From CAZWCE01 sp964632505 (GTDB lineage Bacteria; Planctomycetota; Planctomycetia; Pirellulales; Thermoguttaceae), in NCBI GenBank assembly GCA_964632505.1, contig CAZWCE010000002.1, forward strand, positions 1-64,000: a stretch of 64,000 bases of DNA, given 5' to 3'. The notes under the pieces are model-generated. The model ran no database searches and was not told the origin of the DNA. It saw only the letters and a list, made by a program, of their open reading frames with translations. Positions 18,500 to 27,496 of this stretch are shown here, piece by piece. The position numbers were made by a program, and so were the translations under genes. Each line of letters starts with the position of its first letter. Positions within the stretch are counted from its first letter, which is position 1.

Positions 18500-20323
18500 T
18501 TAGGAAAAGGGCCAGATCAACGGGGCCAGCGCCACCGAGACCAAAGCGATGATCAAGTTTAGCGGAAGTCCGATCTTCAGATAATCGTTGAATCGATATC
18601 CACCGGGCCCGAAGACCATCAAGTTGGTCTGGTATCCGATCGGTGTGGCAAAACTGGCCGAGGCGGCGATCATCACGCAAATGACAAACGGCAAAGGGTT
18701 CACCTCCAAGCGATCGGCCGTGCTCATGGCGATCGGAAAGACCAAAACGGCGGCCGCGTTGTTGGTGATGATCTCGGTGAACAAGGAAGTCGTCAAGTAA
18801 ACCATCAGCAGAGCCAACCACGGCGAGTCGCCCGAGAGGTCGAGCAGCCCTTGGGCGATCGTTTCGGCGGCCCCTGTTTTATCGAGTGCCCGTCCGATTC
18901 CCAGGGCCGCCGCGATGACGAGAAGAATGTTCCATTCGATGCTTTTTCTGGCCCGGTCGAAGGAACAGCACCCCATGAGGACCATCAAAACAGCCGCGAT
19001 CATGGCTGCCTTGAGCATCGAGAGCCAGCCTACGGTCACCACGGCGACCATCGCCATGAGTATCAACAGCGCGATCCAAGCCTTGTTGCCCCGAAGGGGC
19101 GTCGAATCGGGGATTTCACTGACCAGGTAGAAATCCCGTGAGTCTTTCTGCCGCGAAATAAAACCGGCGTGGGACTCGACCAGTAACACATCCCCGGCAC
19201 GTAGCGTGATATCGCCGATTTTTTCACGGAGTCGCTCGCCGTTTCGGGCCACCGCCAAAACGACGGCGCTGTACCGATCGCGGAATCGCCCGTCGCGGAT
19301 CGTGTTGCCCACCATCGGACACGTGTTGGAAACGACCACCTCGACCAGGCATCGCTGGTGACGCGGTGAACTGAGTTTGAAGATCTGATCGGAAGCGGCC
19401 TCCAAGCCGGGAGTTTGCAGAAGCTCGCGTACGCCGTCGACCCGTCCGACGAAAATCAATCGATCGTGGGACCGGAGCGTCTCCGAAGGGGAAACCGCCG
19501 TAAGGATTTGATCCCTTCGAATGATTTCGGCGAGATAGACATCGTTCAAATGCCTCAAGCCCGCCGATTCGATCGTCTTGCCGACAAAGGGTCCCCCCGC
19601 GGCAACCAGCACCTCCAAGGTGTAGGATCGGGTGTCCTCGAAAGCTCGCTCCGGGCTCTTGTTTTTCGGCAAAAGATGGCGGCTCAGCAAGAGCACACTG
19701 ACGGTTCCGACCAGGGCGCAGGGCAACCCGAGCTTGGTGATTTCGAACATCGAGAGACCGTCGCCGCCGAAATGATTCCGAAATTCCGAGTTCACCACGA
19801 TGTTGGTGCTCGTGCCGATCAGGGTGCAAATTCCTCCGAAGATCGAGGCATAACTCAACGGAATCATCAACTGCGAAGGACTGATGCGAAGCTTCTTTCC
19901 CCACTGGTGGATAACCGGAATGAACATCGCGACCACCGGCGTGTTGTTCAAAAAGGCGCTCAGGCCGGTGATGGGGAGCATCATCCGCAAGCGTGCCCTT
20001 CCGGCGTTCTTGGGCAATCCCATCAGATGTCGCGAAATCCACAAAAGACCACCGCTTTGTTGCATGCCGGCGACCACGACGTAAAGAACCGCGACGGTGA
20101 GCATTCCCGGGGAACTGAAACCGGCCAATGCTTCTCCCTCGTGGAGCACCCCCGCGGCAAAGAGCACGACCAGACCTCCCAGGAAGATCAAATCCGGAGG
20201 TAATTTGGTCGACACCAGCAAAACGAGAATGCCGAAGACCACGCCGACGGTCAACCAGGCGCCCGGCGACATTCCGGCGAAAAGGGCCGCTCCCAAAAGT
20301 GAGTGCATGAAAAACGAGTCCAT
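18500..20323 (-). CDS. SLC13/DASS-type anion permease with TrkA-C domains, probable sulfate transporter
   Basis: A 607-residue permease. The N-terminal half has about six membrane segments and one signature region (NNTPVVAMFIPV, then TLIGTSTNIVVN). A cytoplasmic insertion at about 215-385 contains two RCK/TrkA C-terminal-like domains, with repeated phrases of the type LAEIIRRD and AVVLAVARNGERL. The C-terminal half has the second signature (EIITNNAAAVLVFPIA). This arrangement is that of Na+/sulfate or divalent-anion symporters (for example SLT/SAC1-like). It leads the operon with cysD and cysNC, which supports sulfate as substrate. Alternative substrates are dicarboxylates or other oxyanions. 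Confidence 0.88.
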   Translation of the reverse strand: MDSFFMHSLLGAALFAGMSPGAWLTVGVVFGILVLLVSTKLPPDLIFLGGLVVLFAAGVLHEGEALAGFSSPGMLTVAVLYVVVAGMQQSGGLLWISRHLMGLPKNAGRARLRMMLPITGLSAFLNNTPVVAMFIPVIHQWGKKLRISPSQLMIPLSYASIFGGICTLIGTSTNIVVNSEFRNHFGGDGLSMFEITKLGLPCALVGTVSVLLLSRHLLPKNKSPERAFEDTRSYTLEVLVAAGGPFVGKTIESAGLRHLNDVYLAEIIRRDQILTAVSPSETLRSHDRLIFVGRVDGVRELLQTPGLEAASDQIFKLSSPRHQRCLVEVVVSNTCPMVGNTIRDGRFRDRYSAVVLAVARNGERLREKIGDITLRAGDVLLVESHAGFISRQKDSRDFYLVSEIPDSTPLRGNKAWIALLILMAMVAVVTVGWLSMLKAAMIAAVLMVLMGCCSFDRARKSIEWNILLVIAAALGIGRALDKTGAAETIAQGLLDLSGDSPWLALLMVYLTTSLFTEIITNNAAAVLVFPIAMSTADRLEVNPLPFVICVMIAASASFATPIGYQTNLMVFGPGGYRFNDYLKIGLPLNLIIALVSVALAPLIWPFS

Positions 20324-20633
20324 AAGAAACCGATCTACTCACGCCCATGAATGGAGGTTTGGATCACAAAACGACGCCACGCTCCCCCCCGTGTGCCGGA
20401 AGGAGCTGCGGGGAAAGTCCTTGTTGCTTCATATCGACCGCCGAAGTCACCTCTCCTCTTGAAGATTCCAAAAGATTCTTGCTGGACATTCCAAGTTAAA
20501 CCATGATAAAATACCAAAGAATGCTATTGGAAAAGAAACGATTATACAAGAGCATATCACGGTCATGCAATCGAAATGCGACAATCCCTTTCGATGAGTG
20601 GAAAAAGGACCTTTTCTTGTGAAAAGTGAAATC
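20324..20633. other. Divergent promoter region, sulfate operon and HzsA-like gene
   Basis: About 310 bases with no gene. Divergent promoters for the minus-strand permease operon and the plus-strand haem protein must lie here. It is AT-rich around 20470-20560. No clear operator repeat was seen. Confidence 0.5.
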
Positions 20634-23600
20634 ATGAGATCAAGCACTATGATACAGGAAATACGACGAATCGGGCCGCTGGGGATGCTGATCCTCATCG
20701 TGTCTTGGTCTCCCGCAAGCGGAGGAGAATCGCCCATCCCCGTGACCGTCTCGGCCTCTTATACCGGTGAACACGATCCCCTCGAAGCACTCTGCGACGG
20801 AAAAGAACCGGACGAATCGTTCGATCGGAGCATTCCCCGATTCACTTTTTGGAATCATCTCGGTGGTGAAGAATGGGTCCGGTACGATTTCGATCGTCCC
20901 CGCGAGGTCTCGAGCGTTGCCGTCTACTGGTACGACGACCGTCCCGACGGACGATGCCGTGTTCCCGATTCGTGGGTTTTATATTACCGTAGCGGGTACG
21001 AATGGATCCCCATTGAGACGAAAAACGCTTTTCCGACCGATCGAGATCAATACAATGTGGTCGAATTCAAGCGCGTCCGGGCTTCGGGACTCCGAATTCA
21101 AGTGACGCAACAAGAGGGAATGTCGAGTGGTATCCTGGAATGGAAGATCAATGGAACCACCCCCCGAATGAATGGGGTCGCGTCATCACCGGAAGCGATT
21201 CCCGACCACCTTTCCGGGTTGCCGGAACGATGGCTCGTCCTTTCCGCTTGGGCCGAGTCGGGTTCGTCGGTCGATTCGCAGGCCGAAGCGTCGTGTCACG
21301 CGCTTCGAGAAGTGATCGAGCAGGTATCGGTCAAACACAAGCCGGACCAAAAATCGTACCGGGGGGGCCTTCGCCGTTGGGCCGCACTGGAGAATGCCTA
21401 TCCGACGCGAAAGGTGCTCTCCCAGTTGCATCGGATCTCGCCGAAAAAGTGCCTTCGACTGATGATTCAACTCGACTGGTTGCGGCAAGATCGACAGGCC
21501 GGAAATGCCGATTCCTTCCAAGCCCTCTCCCGACAACTGATCGCATCGTCCGATGCCGGTCTTCCGTCGCATTCGCTTGCAAAGTCCCGAAAGCTGCTCG
21601 CCGAAGAAGTGGGCGCCTGGGATCCACGATGGAAAGAGATCTACCTCGAACTGTGTGAAGCGCGCCGCAAACATCGGCTCCGGAAAAATCTCTCAAAGAT
21701 CTCCCGAATCGTCTTCACCAAACATCACGACATCGGGGGACAGCATTACGCCTACACCGAGGATGTTTCCGATTCACCCTACCGCGACAACAACCCATTT
21801 CCGCACGGTGGAGAACTTTGCTTGCTCGAGATGGACGGCATTTACGGGACGGTCGAGGTGCTGCTGGAAGAGCCGGAAGGGCTGATCCGCGATCCGGACG
21901 TTTCCTATGACGGCGAACGGATCCTCTTCGCCCGACGTACGTCGATGACCGAGGACGATTACCACCTTTATGAAATGAGAGCCGAGGACGGTGCGATTCG
22001 CCAACTCACCTTCGGGAAAGGAGCGGCCGATTACGAGGGAGCCTATCTGCCGGGAGGCGATATCGTTTTCAACTCCACGCGGTGTCAGCAGATCGTCGAT
22101 TGCTGGTGGTCGGATGTCAGCAATCTCTACACCTGCGATTCCGAGGGACGCTATCTCCGTCGACTCTCCTTCGACCAGGTCCATACGAATTACCCGCAGG
22201 TCATGCCCGATGGGCGCGTCGTCTACACGCGATGGGATTACAACGATCGGGGGCAGTTGTTCCCGCAACCGCTCTTCCAAATGAATCCCGACGGAACCGG
22301 CCAACGGGAATTTTACGGCAACAACTCCTGGTTCCCCACCACGATTCTCCATGCACGCGGCATTCCGGGAACGCAAAAGGTGGTGTGCGTTCTTTCGGGA
22401 CATCATACGTATCAGAAGGGAAAATTGGCGATCATCGACCCCCGATTGGGTCGGCAGGAGAACGACGGCGTGCAGTTGATCGCTCCGGTTCGACCAACGG
22501 AAGCGGTCCGGGTGGACAAATACGGCTACCAAGGAGAGCAGTTCCAGTACCCTTATCCTCTCAGTGAACGAGAATTCCTGGTGACTTACAGTCCCGAGGG
22601 AAGCAAGGCGGGCCGAGCTCCCGCGGAGACGCCCTTCGGTATCTACTTCATGACGATCGACGGCCACCGAGAGCTTCTGGTCGCCGATCCTGAAATCTCC
22701 TGCAACCAGCCGATACCGCTCCGGGCACGGCCCGAGCCGCTCCGACGACCGGAAATGACCGATTACCGCCAGTCGATGGGAACCTATTATCTTCACGACA
22801 TCTATCAAGGCCCCGGCCTGGACGGCGTTCCCCGAGGAACCATCAAGCACCTTCGGATCGTAGGATTGGAATTTCGCGCCGCGGGCATCGGCAGCAACAG
22901 CAATCACGGTCCCGCCAGCGGGGCCCTGGTCAGCACTCCGATTTCGGTCAACGGCGCCTGGGATGTCAAGCGGGTTCTTGGAACGACTCGGGTCCACCAA
23001 GATGGCTCCGCCTGTTTCCAGGTGCCGGCTCGTACGCCCGTCTATTTCCAGGCACTCGATGAAAACCATCATGCGGTGCAAACGATGCGAAGCTGGTCGA
23101 CCCTCCAGCCGGGCGAATCGTTCGCCTGCGTGGGATGCCATGAATCGCAAAACACCACTCCACCAACGCATACCCGCGTGAGCCTCGCGATGAAGGCCGG
23201 ACCGGAACGGCTCCATGCCGGCGGAGGCCAGGCGGGAGGGTTCAGCTTCCCCCGACAGGTTCAACCGATTCTGGACGAACACTGCGTCGGATGCCATCAT
23301 CGGCGGGCCGTCGAAAACGAGGAAAGTTCCCTCAGCCTCGAGGGAACGGGAGAACTCGATTCCAAAAGCCTCAAGCGATGGAGTGACGGCTATCTGACGC
23401 TTGCCGATCCGAAATACTGCCGATGGATCAGTCCTCAATCGCCGCCCACCATGCTGCCGCCCTATCACGCCGGCGCGGTGAAGAGCCCATTGATCGAACT
23501 TCTGCAAAAGGGGCACGAAGAAGTCCGGCTTTCACCGGAGGAGATGAGAACCATCGCCTGCTGGATCGACCTTGGAGTTCCGTACGCGGGAAAGTACACC

Positions 23601-23720
23601 GAAACGATGGAATCGGACGCGGCCGAGAAATATCATCATTGGCTCCAGCGGCGTCGGAAATGGGCCGACGAGGACGAGAAGAACATCGAGGCCTACGTCG
23701 ATTCTCGGAATCGTCATTGA
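20634..23720 (+). CDS. Large secreted PD40/HzsA-like c-type haem protein
   Basis: About 1028 residues, exported (hydrophobic segment MLILIVSWSPASGG). Domains in order: a discoidin-like F5/8 type C fold (about 35-165, WVRYDFDRPREVSSVAVYWYDD); a helical linker; a WD40/TolB-like PD40 propeller (about 360-600, repeats such as EGLIRDPDVSYDGERILFAR and THTNYPQVMPDGR-type turns). Then a segment like the middle domain of hydrazine synthase alpha (HIRIVGLEFR-type strand, VHQDGSACFQVPARTPVYFQ, QTMRSWSTLQPGE), and two haem sites CVGCH near 832 and 884. Such proteins are common in non-anammox planctomycetes and their reaction is unknown. GTG at 20598 is an alternative start; ATG at 20634 gives a normal signal peptide. 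No hydrazine synthase beta/gamma genes nearby. Confidence 0.82.
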   Translation: MRSSTMIQEIRRIGPLGMLILIVSWSPASGGESPIPVTVSASYTGEHDPLEALCDGKEPDESFDRSIPRFTFWNHLGGEEWVRYDFDRPREVSSVAVYWYDDRPDGRCRVPDSWVLYYRSGYEWIPIETKNAFPTDRDQYNVVEFKRVRASGLRIQVTQQEGMSSGILEWKINGTTPRMNGVASSPEAIPDHLSGLPERWLVLSAWAESGSSVDSQAEASCHALREVIEQVSVKHKPDQKSYRGGLRRWAALENAYPTRKVLSQLHRISPKKCLRLMIQLDWLRQDRQAGNADSFQALSRQLIASSDAGLPSHSLAKSRKLLAEEVGAWDPRWKEIYLELCEARRKHRLRKNLSKISRIVFTKHHDIGGQHYAYTEDVSDSPYRDNNPFPHGGELCLLEMDGIYGTVEVLLEEPEGLIRDPDVSYDGERILFARRTSMTEDDYHLYEMRAEDGAIRQLTFGKGAADYEGAYLPGGDIVFNSTRCQQIVDCWWSDVSNLYTCDSEGRYLRRLSFDQVHTNYPQVMPDGRVVYTRWDYNDRGQLFPQPLFQMNPDGTGQREFYGNNSWFPTTILHARGIPGTQKVVCVLSGHHTYQKGKLAIIDPRLGRQENDGVQLIAPVRPTEAVRVDKYGYQGEQFQYPYPLSEREFLVTYSPEGSKAGRAPAETPFGIYFMTIDGHRELLVADPEISCNQPIPLRARPEPLRRPEMTDYRQSMGTYYLHDIYQGPGLDGVPRGTIKHLRIVGLEFRAAGIGSNSNHGPASGALVSTPISVNGAWDVKRVLGTTRVHQDGSACFQVPARTPVYFQALDENHHAVQTMRSWSTLQPGESFACVGCHESQNTTPPTHTRVSLAMKAGPERLHAGGGQAGGFSFPRQVQPILDEHCVGCHHRRAVENEESSLSLEGTGELDSKSLKRWSDGYLTLADPKYCRWISPQSPPTMLPPYHAGAVKSPLIELLQKGHEEVRLSPEEMRTIACWIDLGVPYAGKYTETMESDAAEKYHHWLQRRRKWADEDEKNIEAYVDSRNRH

Positions 23721-23789
23721 TCTCCGAGTGACCCGAAGGATTCGCGTCTCCGAAGGTTTTCCGCTCCGCGCTCTCCCGCCTCGAACGCG

Positions 23790-24071
23790 ATGCCGTCGGC
23801 AAGTCGAGGGACCGAGCCGAGTTTCTCAGGATCGCCTCGGCGGCCCTTTTCCTCCGGCATGCCCGGCGCTCGTCCGAGGGCCGGCTTCGTCGAGCGGCTC
23901 GACCGCAACGGCGATGGAAAGGTTTCCAGGAACGAGTTCGATGGACCTCCCTCGGCATTCCATCATCTCGATACCGACAACAGCGGCTTTCTCAGCGGGG
24001 AAGAAGCCCCTCACCGAGCGCGTCGAAGCGCTCCTCTCGAGGGACGAAGAAGGAGGAGGAGGAGACGTTGA
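23790..24071 (+). CDS. Possible small EF-hand protein, same frame as the preceding gene
   Basis: A 93-residue frame with two canonical calcium-binding loops, DRNGDGKVSRNE and DTDNSGFLSGEE, spaced as in paired EF-hands. It is followed by an arginine-rich end. It has no signal peptide and no obvious ribosome site. It lies in exactly the same frame as the haem protein gene, with no other stop between that gene's TGA (23718-23720) and its own TGA (24069-24071). It could be a short independent gene, a decayed EF-hand gene that lost its secretion signal, or a readthrough extension of the haem protein. Confidence 0.45.
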   Translation: MPSASRGTEPSFSGSPRRPFSSGMPGARPRAGFVERLDRNGDGKVSRNEFDGPPSAFHHLDTDNSGFLSGEEAPHRARRSAPLEGRRRRRRRR

Positions 24072-24252
24072 CTCGGCCTTTCATTCTGCCGATCGAGATC
24101 GATCGAAGGGTTGATTCTGTCGGGGTGAATGCGTATACTCGAACTTTGACGTGACGCCGCTCCCTCATGTAGGCCGCCTCGAAATCGTGTTTGCATCACG
24201 ACGACCCAACGGCCCCAACCACGGAAACAACACAGATCAGAAAGGCGAAGAC

Positions 24253-25191
24253 ATGCATCAAAAACGCGGATTTACGCTCGTGGAACTCTTGGTGGTCATC
24301 GCGATCATCGGTATTCTCATCGCGCTGTTGTTGCCGGCCGTCCAAGCCGCCAGAGAAGCCGCCCGTCGCATGCAATGCTCGAACAACCTGAAACAGTTCG
24401 GCTTGGCCCTGCACAACTATCACAATACGTTCGGTTCGCTTCCCCCGGGGTTCATGGCGGTGAATCACGAGGGAAACGTCTCCGGAGGATGGGCCTGGGG
24501 CGTCTTCGTCATGCCCTTTTTGGAACAATCGGCCCTGAAGGATAAGTTGAGCGCCTCGAAATACACCCTTTCGGAGGTGATCACCGATCCCGACTTGCTC
24601 GAGATGCTCCGGATGGACCTTCCGGTCTTCAACTGCCCCAGTTCGCCGATGGAGCCGCTTCGCGAGTTCCGAGGAGGAGGCCAAATGGTCGCCACGAGCA
24701 ACTATACCTGCTGCCGCGGTTTCTATCAAATTCGCGGAGACGCCCACCTGACGATGAACAATAACGGCGTGCTCTACGGTCGAAGCGACACACGATTCCG
24801 CGATATCATCGACGGCACGAGTCAAACGTTCATGATCGGAGAACGCACCGTGTTGCCGGTCCACCGCGATAACCCGAAGCGTTGGCCCTCCTGGTGCGGT
24901 CCGGGGGGATTGGGCATCGGAAGCACGGTCAGTTCGAGTGTGACCGGGAAACCGAATCATCCGACCAATATGCACTATTTCAGCAGCGACCATCCCGGCG
25001 GGGTTCAGTTCTGCTATGCCGACGGCAGCGTGCATTTCATTCCCGAAACGATCGATTCGGACGACGGCGGCCTCGCTTCCGATAACTCTGGAAATCCTTT
25101 TGAGTTCGCTCAAGCGGCCGACGAGGCGCGAGTCGGCGTCTACCAGATGCTGGGGGTCCGAAACGATCAGCAGCCGATTCCCGATTTTTGA
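24253..25191 (+). CDS. DUF1559 protein with prepilin-type N-terminus
   Basis: A 312-residue planctomycete-type DUF1559 protein. The N-terminus has the type IV pilin-like cleavage and helix signature (KRG|FTLVELLVVIAIIG) and the usual AREAARRMQC. The C-terminus has the H-X9-DG motif (HPGGVQFCYADG) and ends GVRNDQQPIPDF. Prepilin peptidase should cleave after the glycine. These proteins occur in tens to hundreds of copies in planctomycetes and have an undefined extracellular or cell-envelope role. I chose the ATG at 24253, directly before the basic prepilin leader, not the in-frame upstream start at 24151. It has the same N-terminal sequence style as the paralogue at 55522-56475. Confidence 0.9.
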   Translation: MHQKRGFTLVELLVVIAIIGILIALLLPAVQAAREAARRMQCSNNLKQFGLALHNYHNTFGSLPPGFMAVNHEGNVSGGWAWGVFVMPFLEQSALKDKLSASKYTLSEVITDPDLLEMLRMDLPVFNCPSSPMEPLREFRGGGQMVATSNYTCCRGFYQIRGDAHLTMNNNGVLYGRSDTRFRDIIDGTSQTFMIGERTVLPVHRDNPKRWPSWCGPGGLGIGSTVSSSVTGKPNHPTNMHYFSSDHPGGVQFCYADGSVHFIPETIDSDDGGLASDNSGNPFEFAQAADEARVGVYQMLGVRNDQQPIPDF

Positions 25192-25199
25192 AGCTGCCG

Positions 25200-25390
25200 C
25201 GGTCGAGCCGATCCACAAGAAGGGAGAAGTCCCGAAATACCGGGTGAACACGGCCCGCTGATCGCTTTCCTCGTGGCGCACTTGTGCGACGATCGAAGCC
25301 GGTTCGAAGGCCACGATGAACGCCGCCAGGAAGAGCGTCACGGGGGTCCGCTGGAAATCGAGTCGGGGTAGCAAGACGGAACCTCTTCGT
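25200..25390 (-). pseudogene. Possible N-terminal remnant of a membrane protein (rhomboid-like?)
   Basis: The minus-strand frame reads RLDFQRTPVTLFLAAFIVAF, continuing with one membrane helix and a segment containing FGTSPFLWIG, reminiscent of the start of planctomycete rhomboid-family membrane proteins. It then runs antisense into the 3' end of the DUF1559 gene with no recognisable continuation, and no catalytic Ser/His motifs are present. If real, it is a truncated remnant. Weak call. Confidence 0.25.
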
Positions 25391-25583
25391 CGATCCAAGG
25401 ATCGGGAGGGGCCCATTCGATCGCAGCGCATAAAAAACCGTTGTAAGCGGCCCTCTTCCGTACCGCCGGCGTGAACCTCTCAAGTGGTCCCCCGAAGCGC
25501 GAACGGAAAAAATCGATTCCCTGCCGACGACCATGCGGTGGCGTGAATCGAGATCTTACAACGGAATTCAAATGATCGACAAG

Positions 25584-25625
25584 TCGGGGCGAATGGATTT
25601 GAACCATCGACCTCTTCGCACCGAA
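25584..25625 (-). tRNA. 3' fragment of tRNA-Pro (CGG), probable attachment-site remnant
   Basis: On the minus strand: anticodon loop TTCGGTG (25619-25625, anticodon CGG), 3' anticodon-stem strand CGAAG, variable region, a T-arm with loop TTCAAAT, and the acceptor strand CGCCCCG plus discriminator A, ending at 25584. This matches the 3' half of bacterial tRNA-Pro. The expected 5' strand of the anticodon stem, the D-arm and the 5' acceptor strand are absent: similarity stops right at the anticodon loop. Not a functional tRNA. tRNA anticodon loops are common integration points for tyrosine recombinases. Confidence 0.7.
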
Positions 25626-25768
25626 TCCGTATTAAGTGACCAATGAAAACGGGCTCAAACCCTGTTAATCTTGGCATTTTAGCAACTTTTGAGTGGATTG
25701 CAATCGGTCTTAAACCGTCTCATCGAAAAGCTTCTATTTGCAGTATTTCCGCTGGCCTGCCGAAGCGC

Positions 25769-25788
25769 AAAACGGTACATACCGTTTT
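25769..25788. repeat. Perfect inverted repeat, 9-bp arms
   Basis: AAAACGGTA (25769-25777) and TACCGTTTT (25780-25788) separated by two bases. It lies in the non-coding stretch between the tRNA-Pro remnant and the flippase gene. It could be a protein-binding dyad, an integration-related site or, on either strand, a terminator with a short T-run in its arm. Confidence 0.5.
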
Positions 25789-25951
25789 GGGAATCCGGCT
25801 CCGTTGGAAAGGAAGTACCGACTCTGGTCGCATTATCGATTGAGTGAACAACTAGGTTTTCCTCCTGGACCCGTCAGGGCTCGCGACTTGCCTGAGCGGA
25901 GCCCTTGCGTCTTCCCGCTTCTACTCAAAGTCTTTTTGGGCGGATTGCTCG

Positions 25952-27496
25952 TTATCCTTCGGGAGAAGATCGTTCGAAAATGGCCTGAAAGATCTTGTCG
26001 CGTTCTTGCCGGGGGAACATCATCAAAATCACGATGGGGAAATAAGTGACGGCGCTGAGGGCCCCGGTGAGAAACAAGGAGGAGTAAGTCGGCTGAACGA
26101 GGTAATACGAAAAAACGGCAGCAGGCAACAGGGCAACCAGACACTTGAAGATCATCAAAAAGATACGTCCATAATATTGCCAAATCGGAATCTCCAGCAC
26201 TTTGGCCACGAACCAAGGCTGAAGCGTCGAATTGATGATGAGCGAGGGCAAACATGTGCCCAATGCAACACCAAAGATTCCATAGTACTGGACAAGAATA
26301 ATACTAAGAACAAGATTCAAGATCGCTTGGATGTTGTTTGAAACTGCAATAAAATGGTGTCTCGCCATCCCCATGAGTACACCGTTTACGGGATACTGCA
26401 GCAAACCAGGAAAAAAACCAATGACAAGAACTACAAGGCAAGGATATGCATCGAGATAATCAACTCCCATCCAGCGTTCAATAAAGGGAGAGCCCCAGGC
26501 CAACAATCCGAAGGCTATGAACAGGAGTAGTGCCGCTGCTGAACGCATACCGAAATACAAAGCCAAGATCATGCTGTGACGGTTGTTTCTCCCAAATTGT
26601 TGAGCAAAATAAGGCTGCAAAACCGAAACAACACCCCCAACTAAATTCACCTTGTAGGTCACCAATGTATTGGCTACTGTAAAGTGAGTGATAGCAGCTT
26701 CATTCAAAAATCCACCAATGACATAATTATCAGAAGCTCCTCGAAATACCATCGCTATTTGTGCGATAAAAGTGATCATACTAAAAGAAAAGAGTGTTCC
26801 GATCGTCTTTTGAGACAAGTATTTAGGAGAAATTTTTACCTCTGGAATTTCTCTTCGGAAAGCTATTAGCCAAATGACTCCCTGAAAAGCTGCCAAAACC
26901 AGAGATGCCAGAGCAATCGCAATCACCTTTCCCCCACCAAGCACGACAAGAATAGTTACCAAAGCTCCTGTGATGCGAAACACTAATGAGAGACCTGCAG
27001 TGATGTCGAATCGCATTTTCGCGGTGAGACTGCCTTGGATGGCTCTCAGAGGAAAGGAAAGAGCAAATTGCGTACCTAGAATTATGATCAACAGAGAAAG
27101 AATGGAGACATTTCCAGGCTTACTGACGAAAAGGGAAGCGAAGAACGTCATCATCCCAGCAATCAAAAGGATGACAAACCCCAAACCAAAATAGAGAAAG
27201 AACGCCGAATTGAAATAACGTTCAACGGCTTTCATATCTCCCTGACCAATGGATAATGCAACAAATCGAGCAGTACTTGAGCGAAGACCGAGGTCAAGTA
27301 ATGCGTAAGGCGCGCTAAAAGAAGATGCCAGCATAAAAAGACCGAATAGGTCGTCACCCAAACGCTCAACTAAAAAAGGAGTCATGAAGAAACCGATGAC
27401 TCCCGAAGCAATTAGCGAGAAGACTCGAATGCTGGCGCCAGTAAACATTTTCCGAATCGGCGCAATGGTATCTGTCATTTTTGGAGAGGAACTCAA
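25952..27496 (-). CDS. Wzx-like polysaccharide flippase (MOP superfamily)
   Basis: A 514-residue membrane protein with about 14 hydrophobic segments, in the style of lipopolysaccharide/O-unit flippases: SLIASGVIGFFMTPFLVERL at the start, LLDLGLRSSTARFVA, and a late loop ERWMGVDYLDAYP. Such proteins move lipid-linked oligosaccharides across the inner membrane. The gene is clearly lower in GC than its neighbours and no glycosyltransferase genes adjoin it, so it looks like an orphan acquired by transfer. Upstream (27.5-28.3 kb) no intact partner is seen. It could feed the O-antigen-ligase-like protein encoded at 12.7 kb, but that is only a guess. Confidence 0.88.
   Translation of the reverse strand: MSSSPKMTDTIAPIRKMFTGASIRVFSLIASGVIGFFMTPFLVERLGDDLFGLFMLASSFSAPYALLDLGLRSSTARFVALSIGQGDMKAVERYFNSAFFLYFGLGFVILLIAGMMTFFASLFVSKPGNVSILSLLIIILGTQFALSFPLRAIQGSLTAKMRFDITAGLSLVFRITGALVTILVVLGGGKVIAIALASLVLAAFQGVIWLIAFRREIPEVKISPKYLSQKTIGTLFSFSMITFIAQIAMVFRGASDNYVIGGFLNEAAITHFTVANTLVTYKVNLVGGVVSVLQPYFAQQFGRNNRHSMILALYFGMRSAAALLLFIAFGLLAWGSPFIERWMGVDYLDAYPCLVVLVIGFFPGLLQYPVNGVLMGMARHHFIAVSNNIQAILNLVLSIILVQYYGIFGVALGTCLPSLIINSTLQPWFVAKVLEIPIWQYYGRIFLMIFKCLVALLPAAVFSYYLVQPTYSSLFLTGALSAVTYFPIVILMMFPRQERDKIFQAIFERSSPEG

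Larger units (their letters stand above)
25192..25951. other. Disturbed intergenic region with gene and tRNA remnants
   Basis: 760 bases without an intact gene. On the minus strand about 25200-25390 reads as a possible coding remnant (separate entry). A 3' tRNA-Pro fragment lies at 25584-25625. A perfect inverted repeat lies at 25769-25788. A 7-bp inverted pair AGGGCTC/GAGCCCT lies at 25876-25905. The GC content falls from here into the flippase gene. Confidence 0.55.

Noticed and set aside
20634..23720. Evidence for an anammox bacterium from the HzsA-like protein
   Set aside because: The similarity covers a domain common in non-anammox planctomycetes, and no hydrazine synthase beta/gamma, hydrazine dehydrogenase or other anammox genes are present.
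24196..25431. A 411-codon minus-strand open frame over the DUF1559 gene
   Set aside because: It is the antisense shadow of the DUF1559 coding sequence. Only its first part, outside that gene, has some membrane-protein character.
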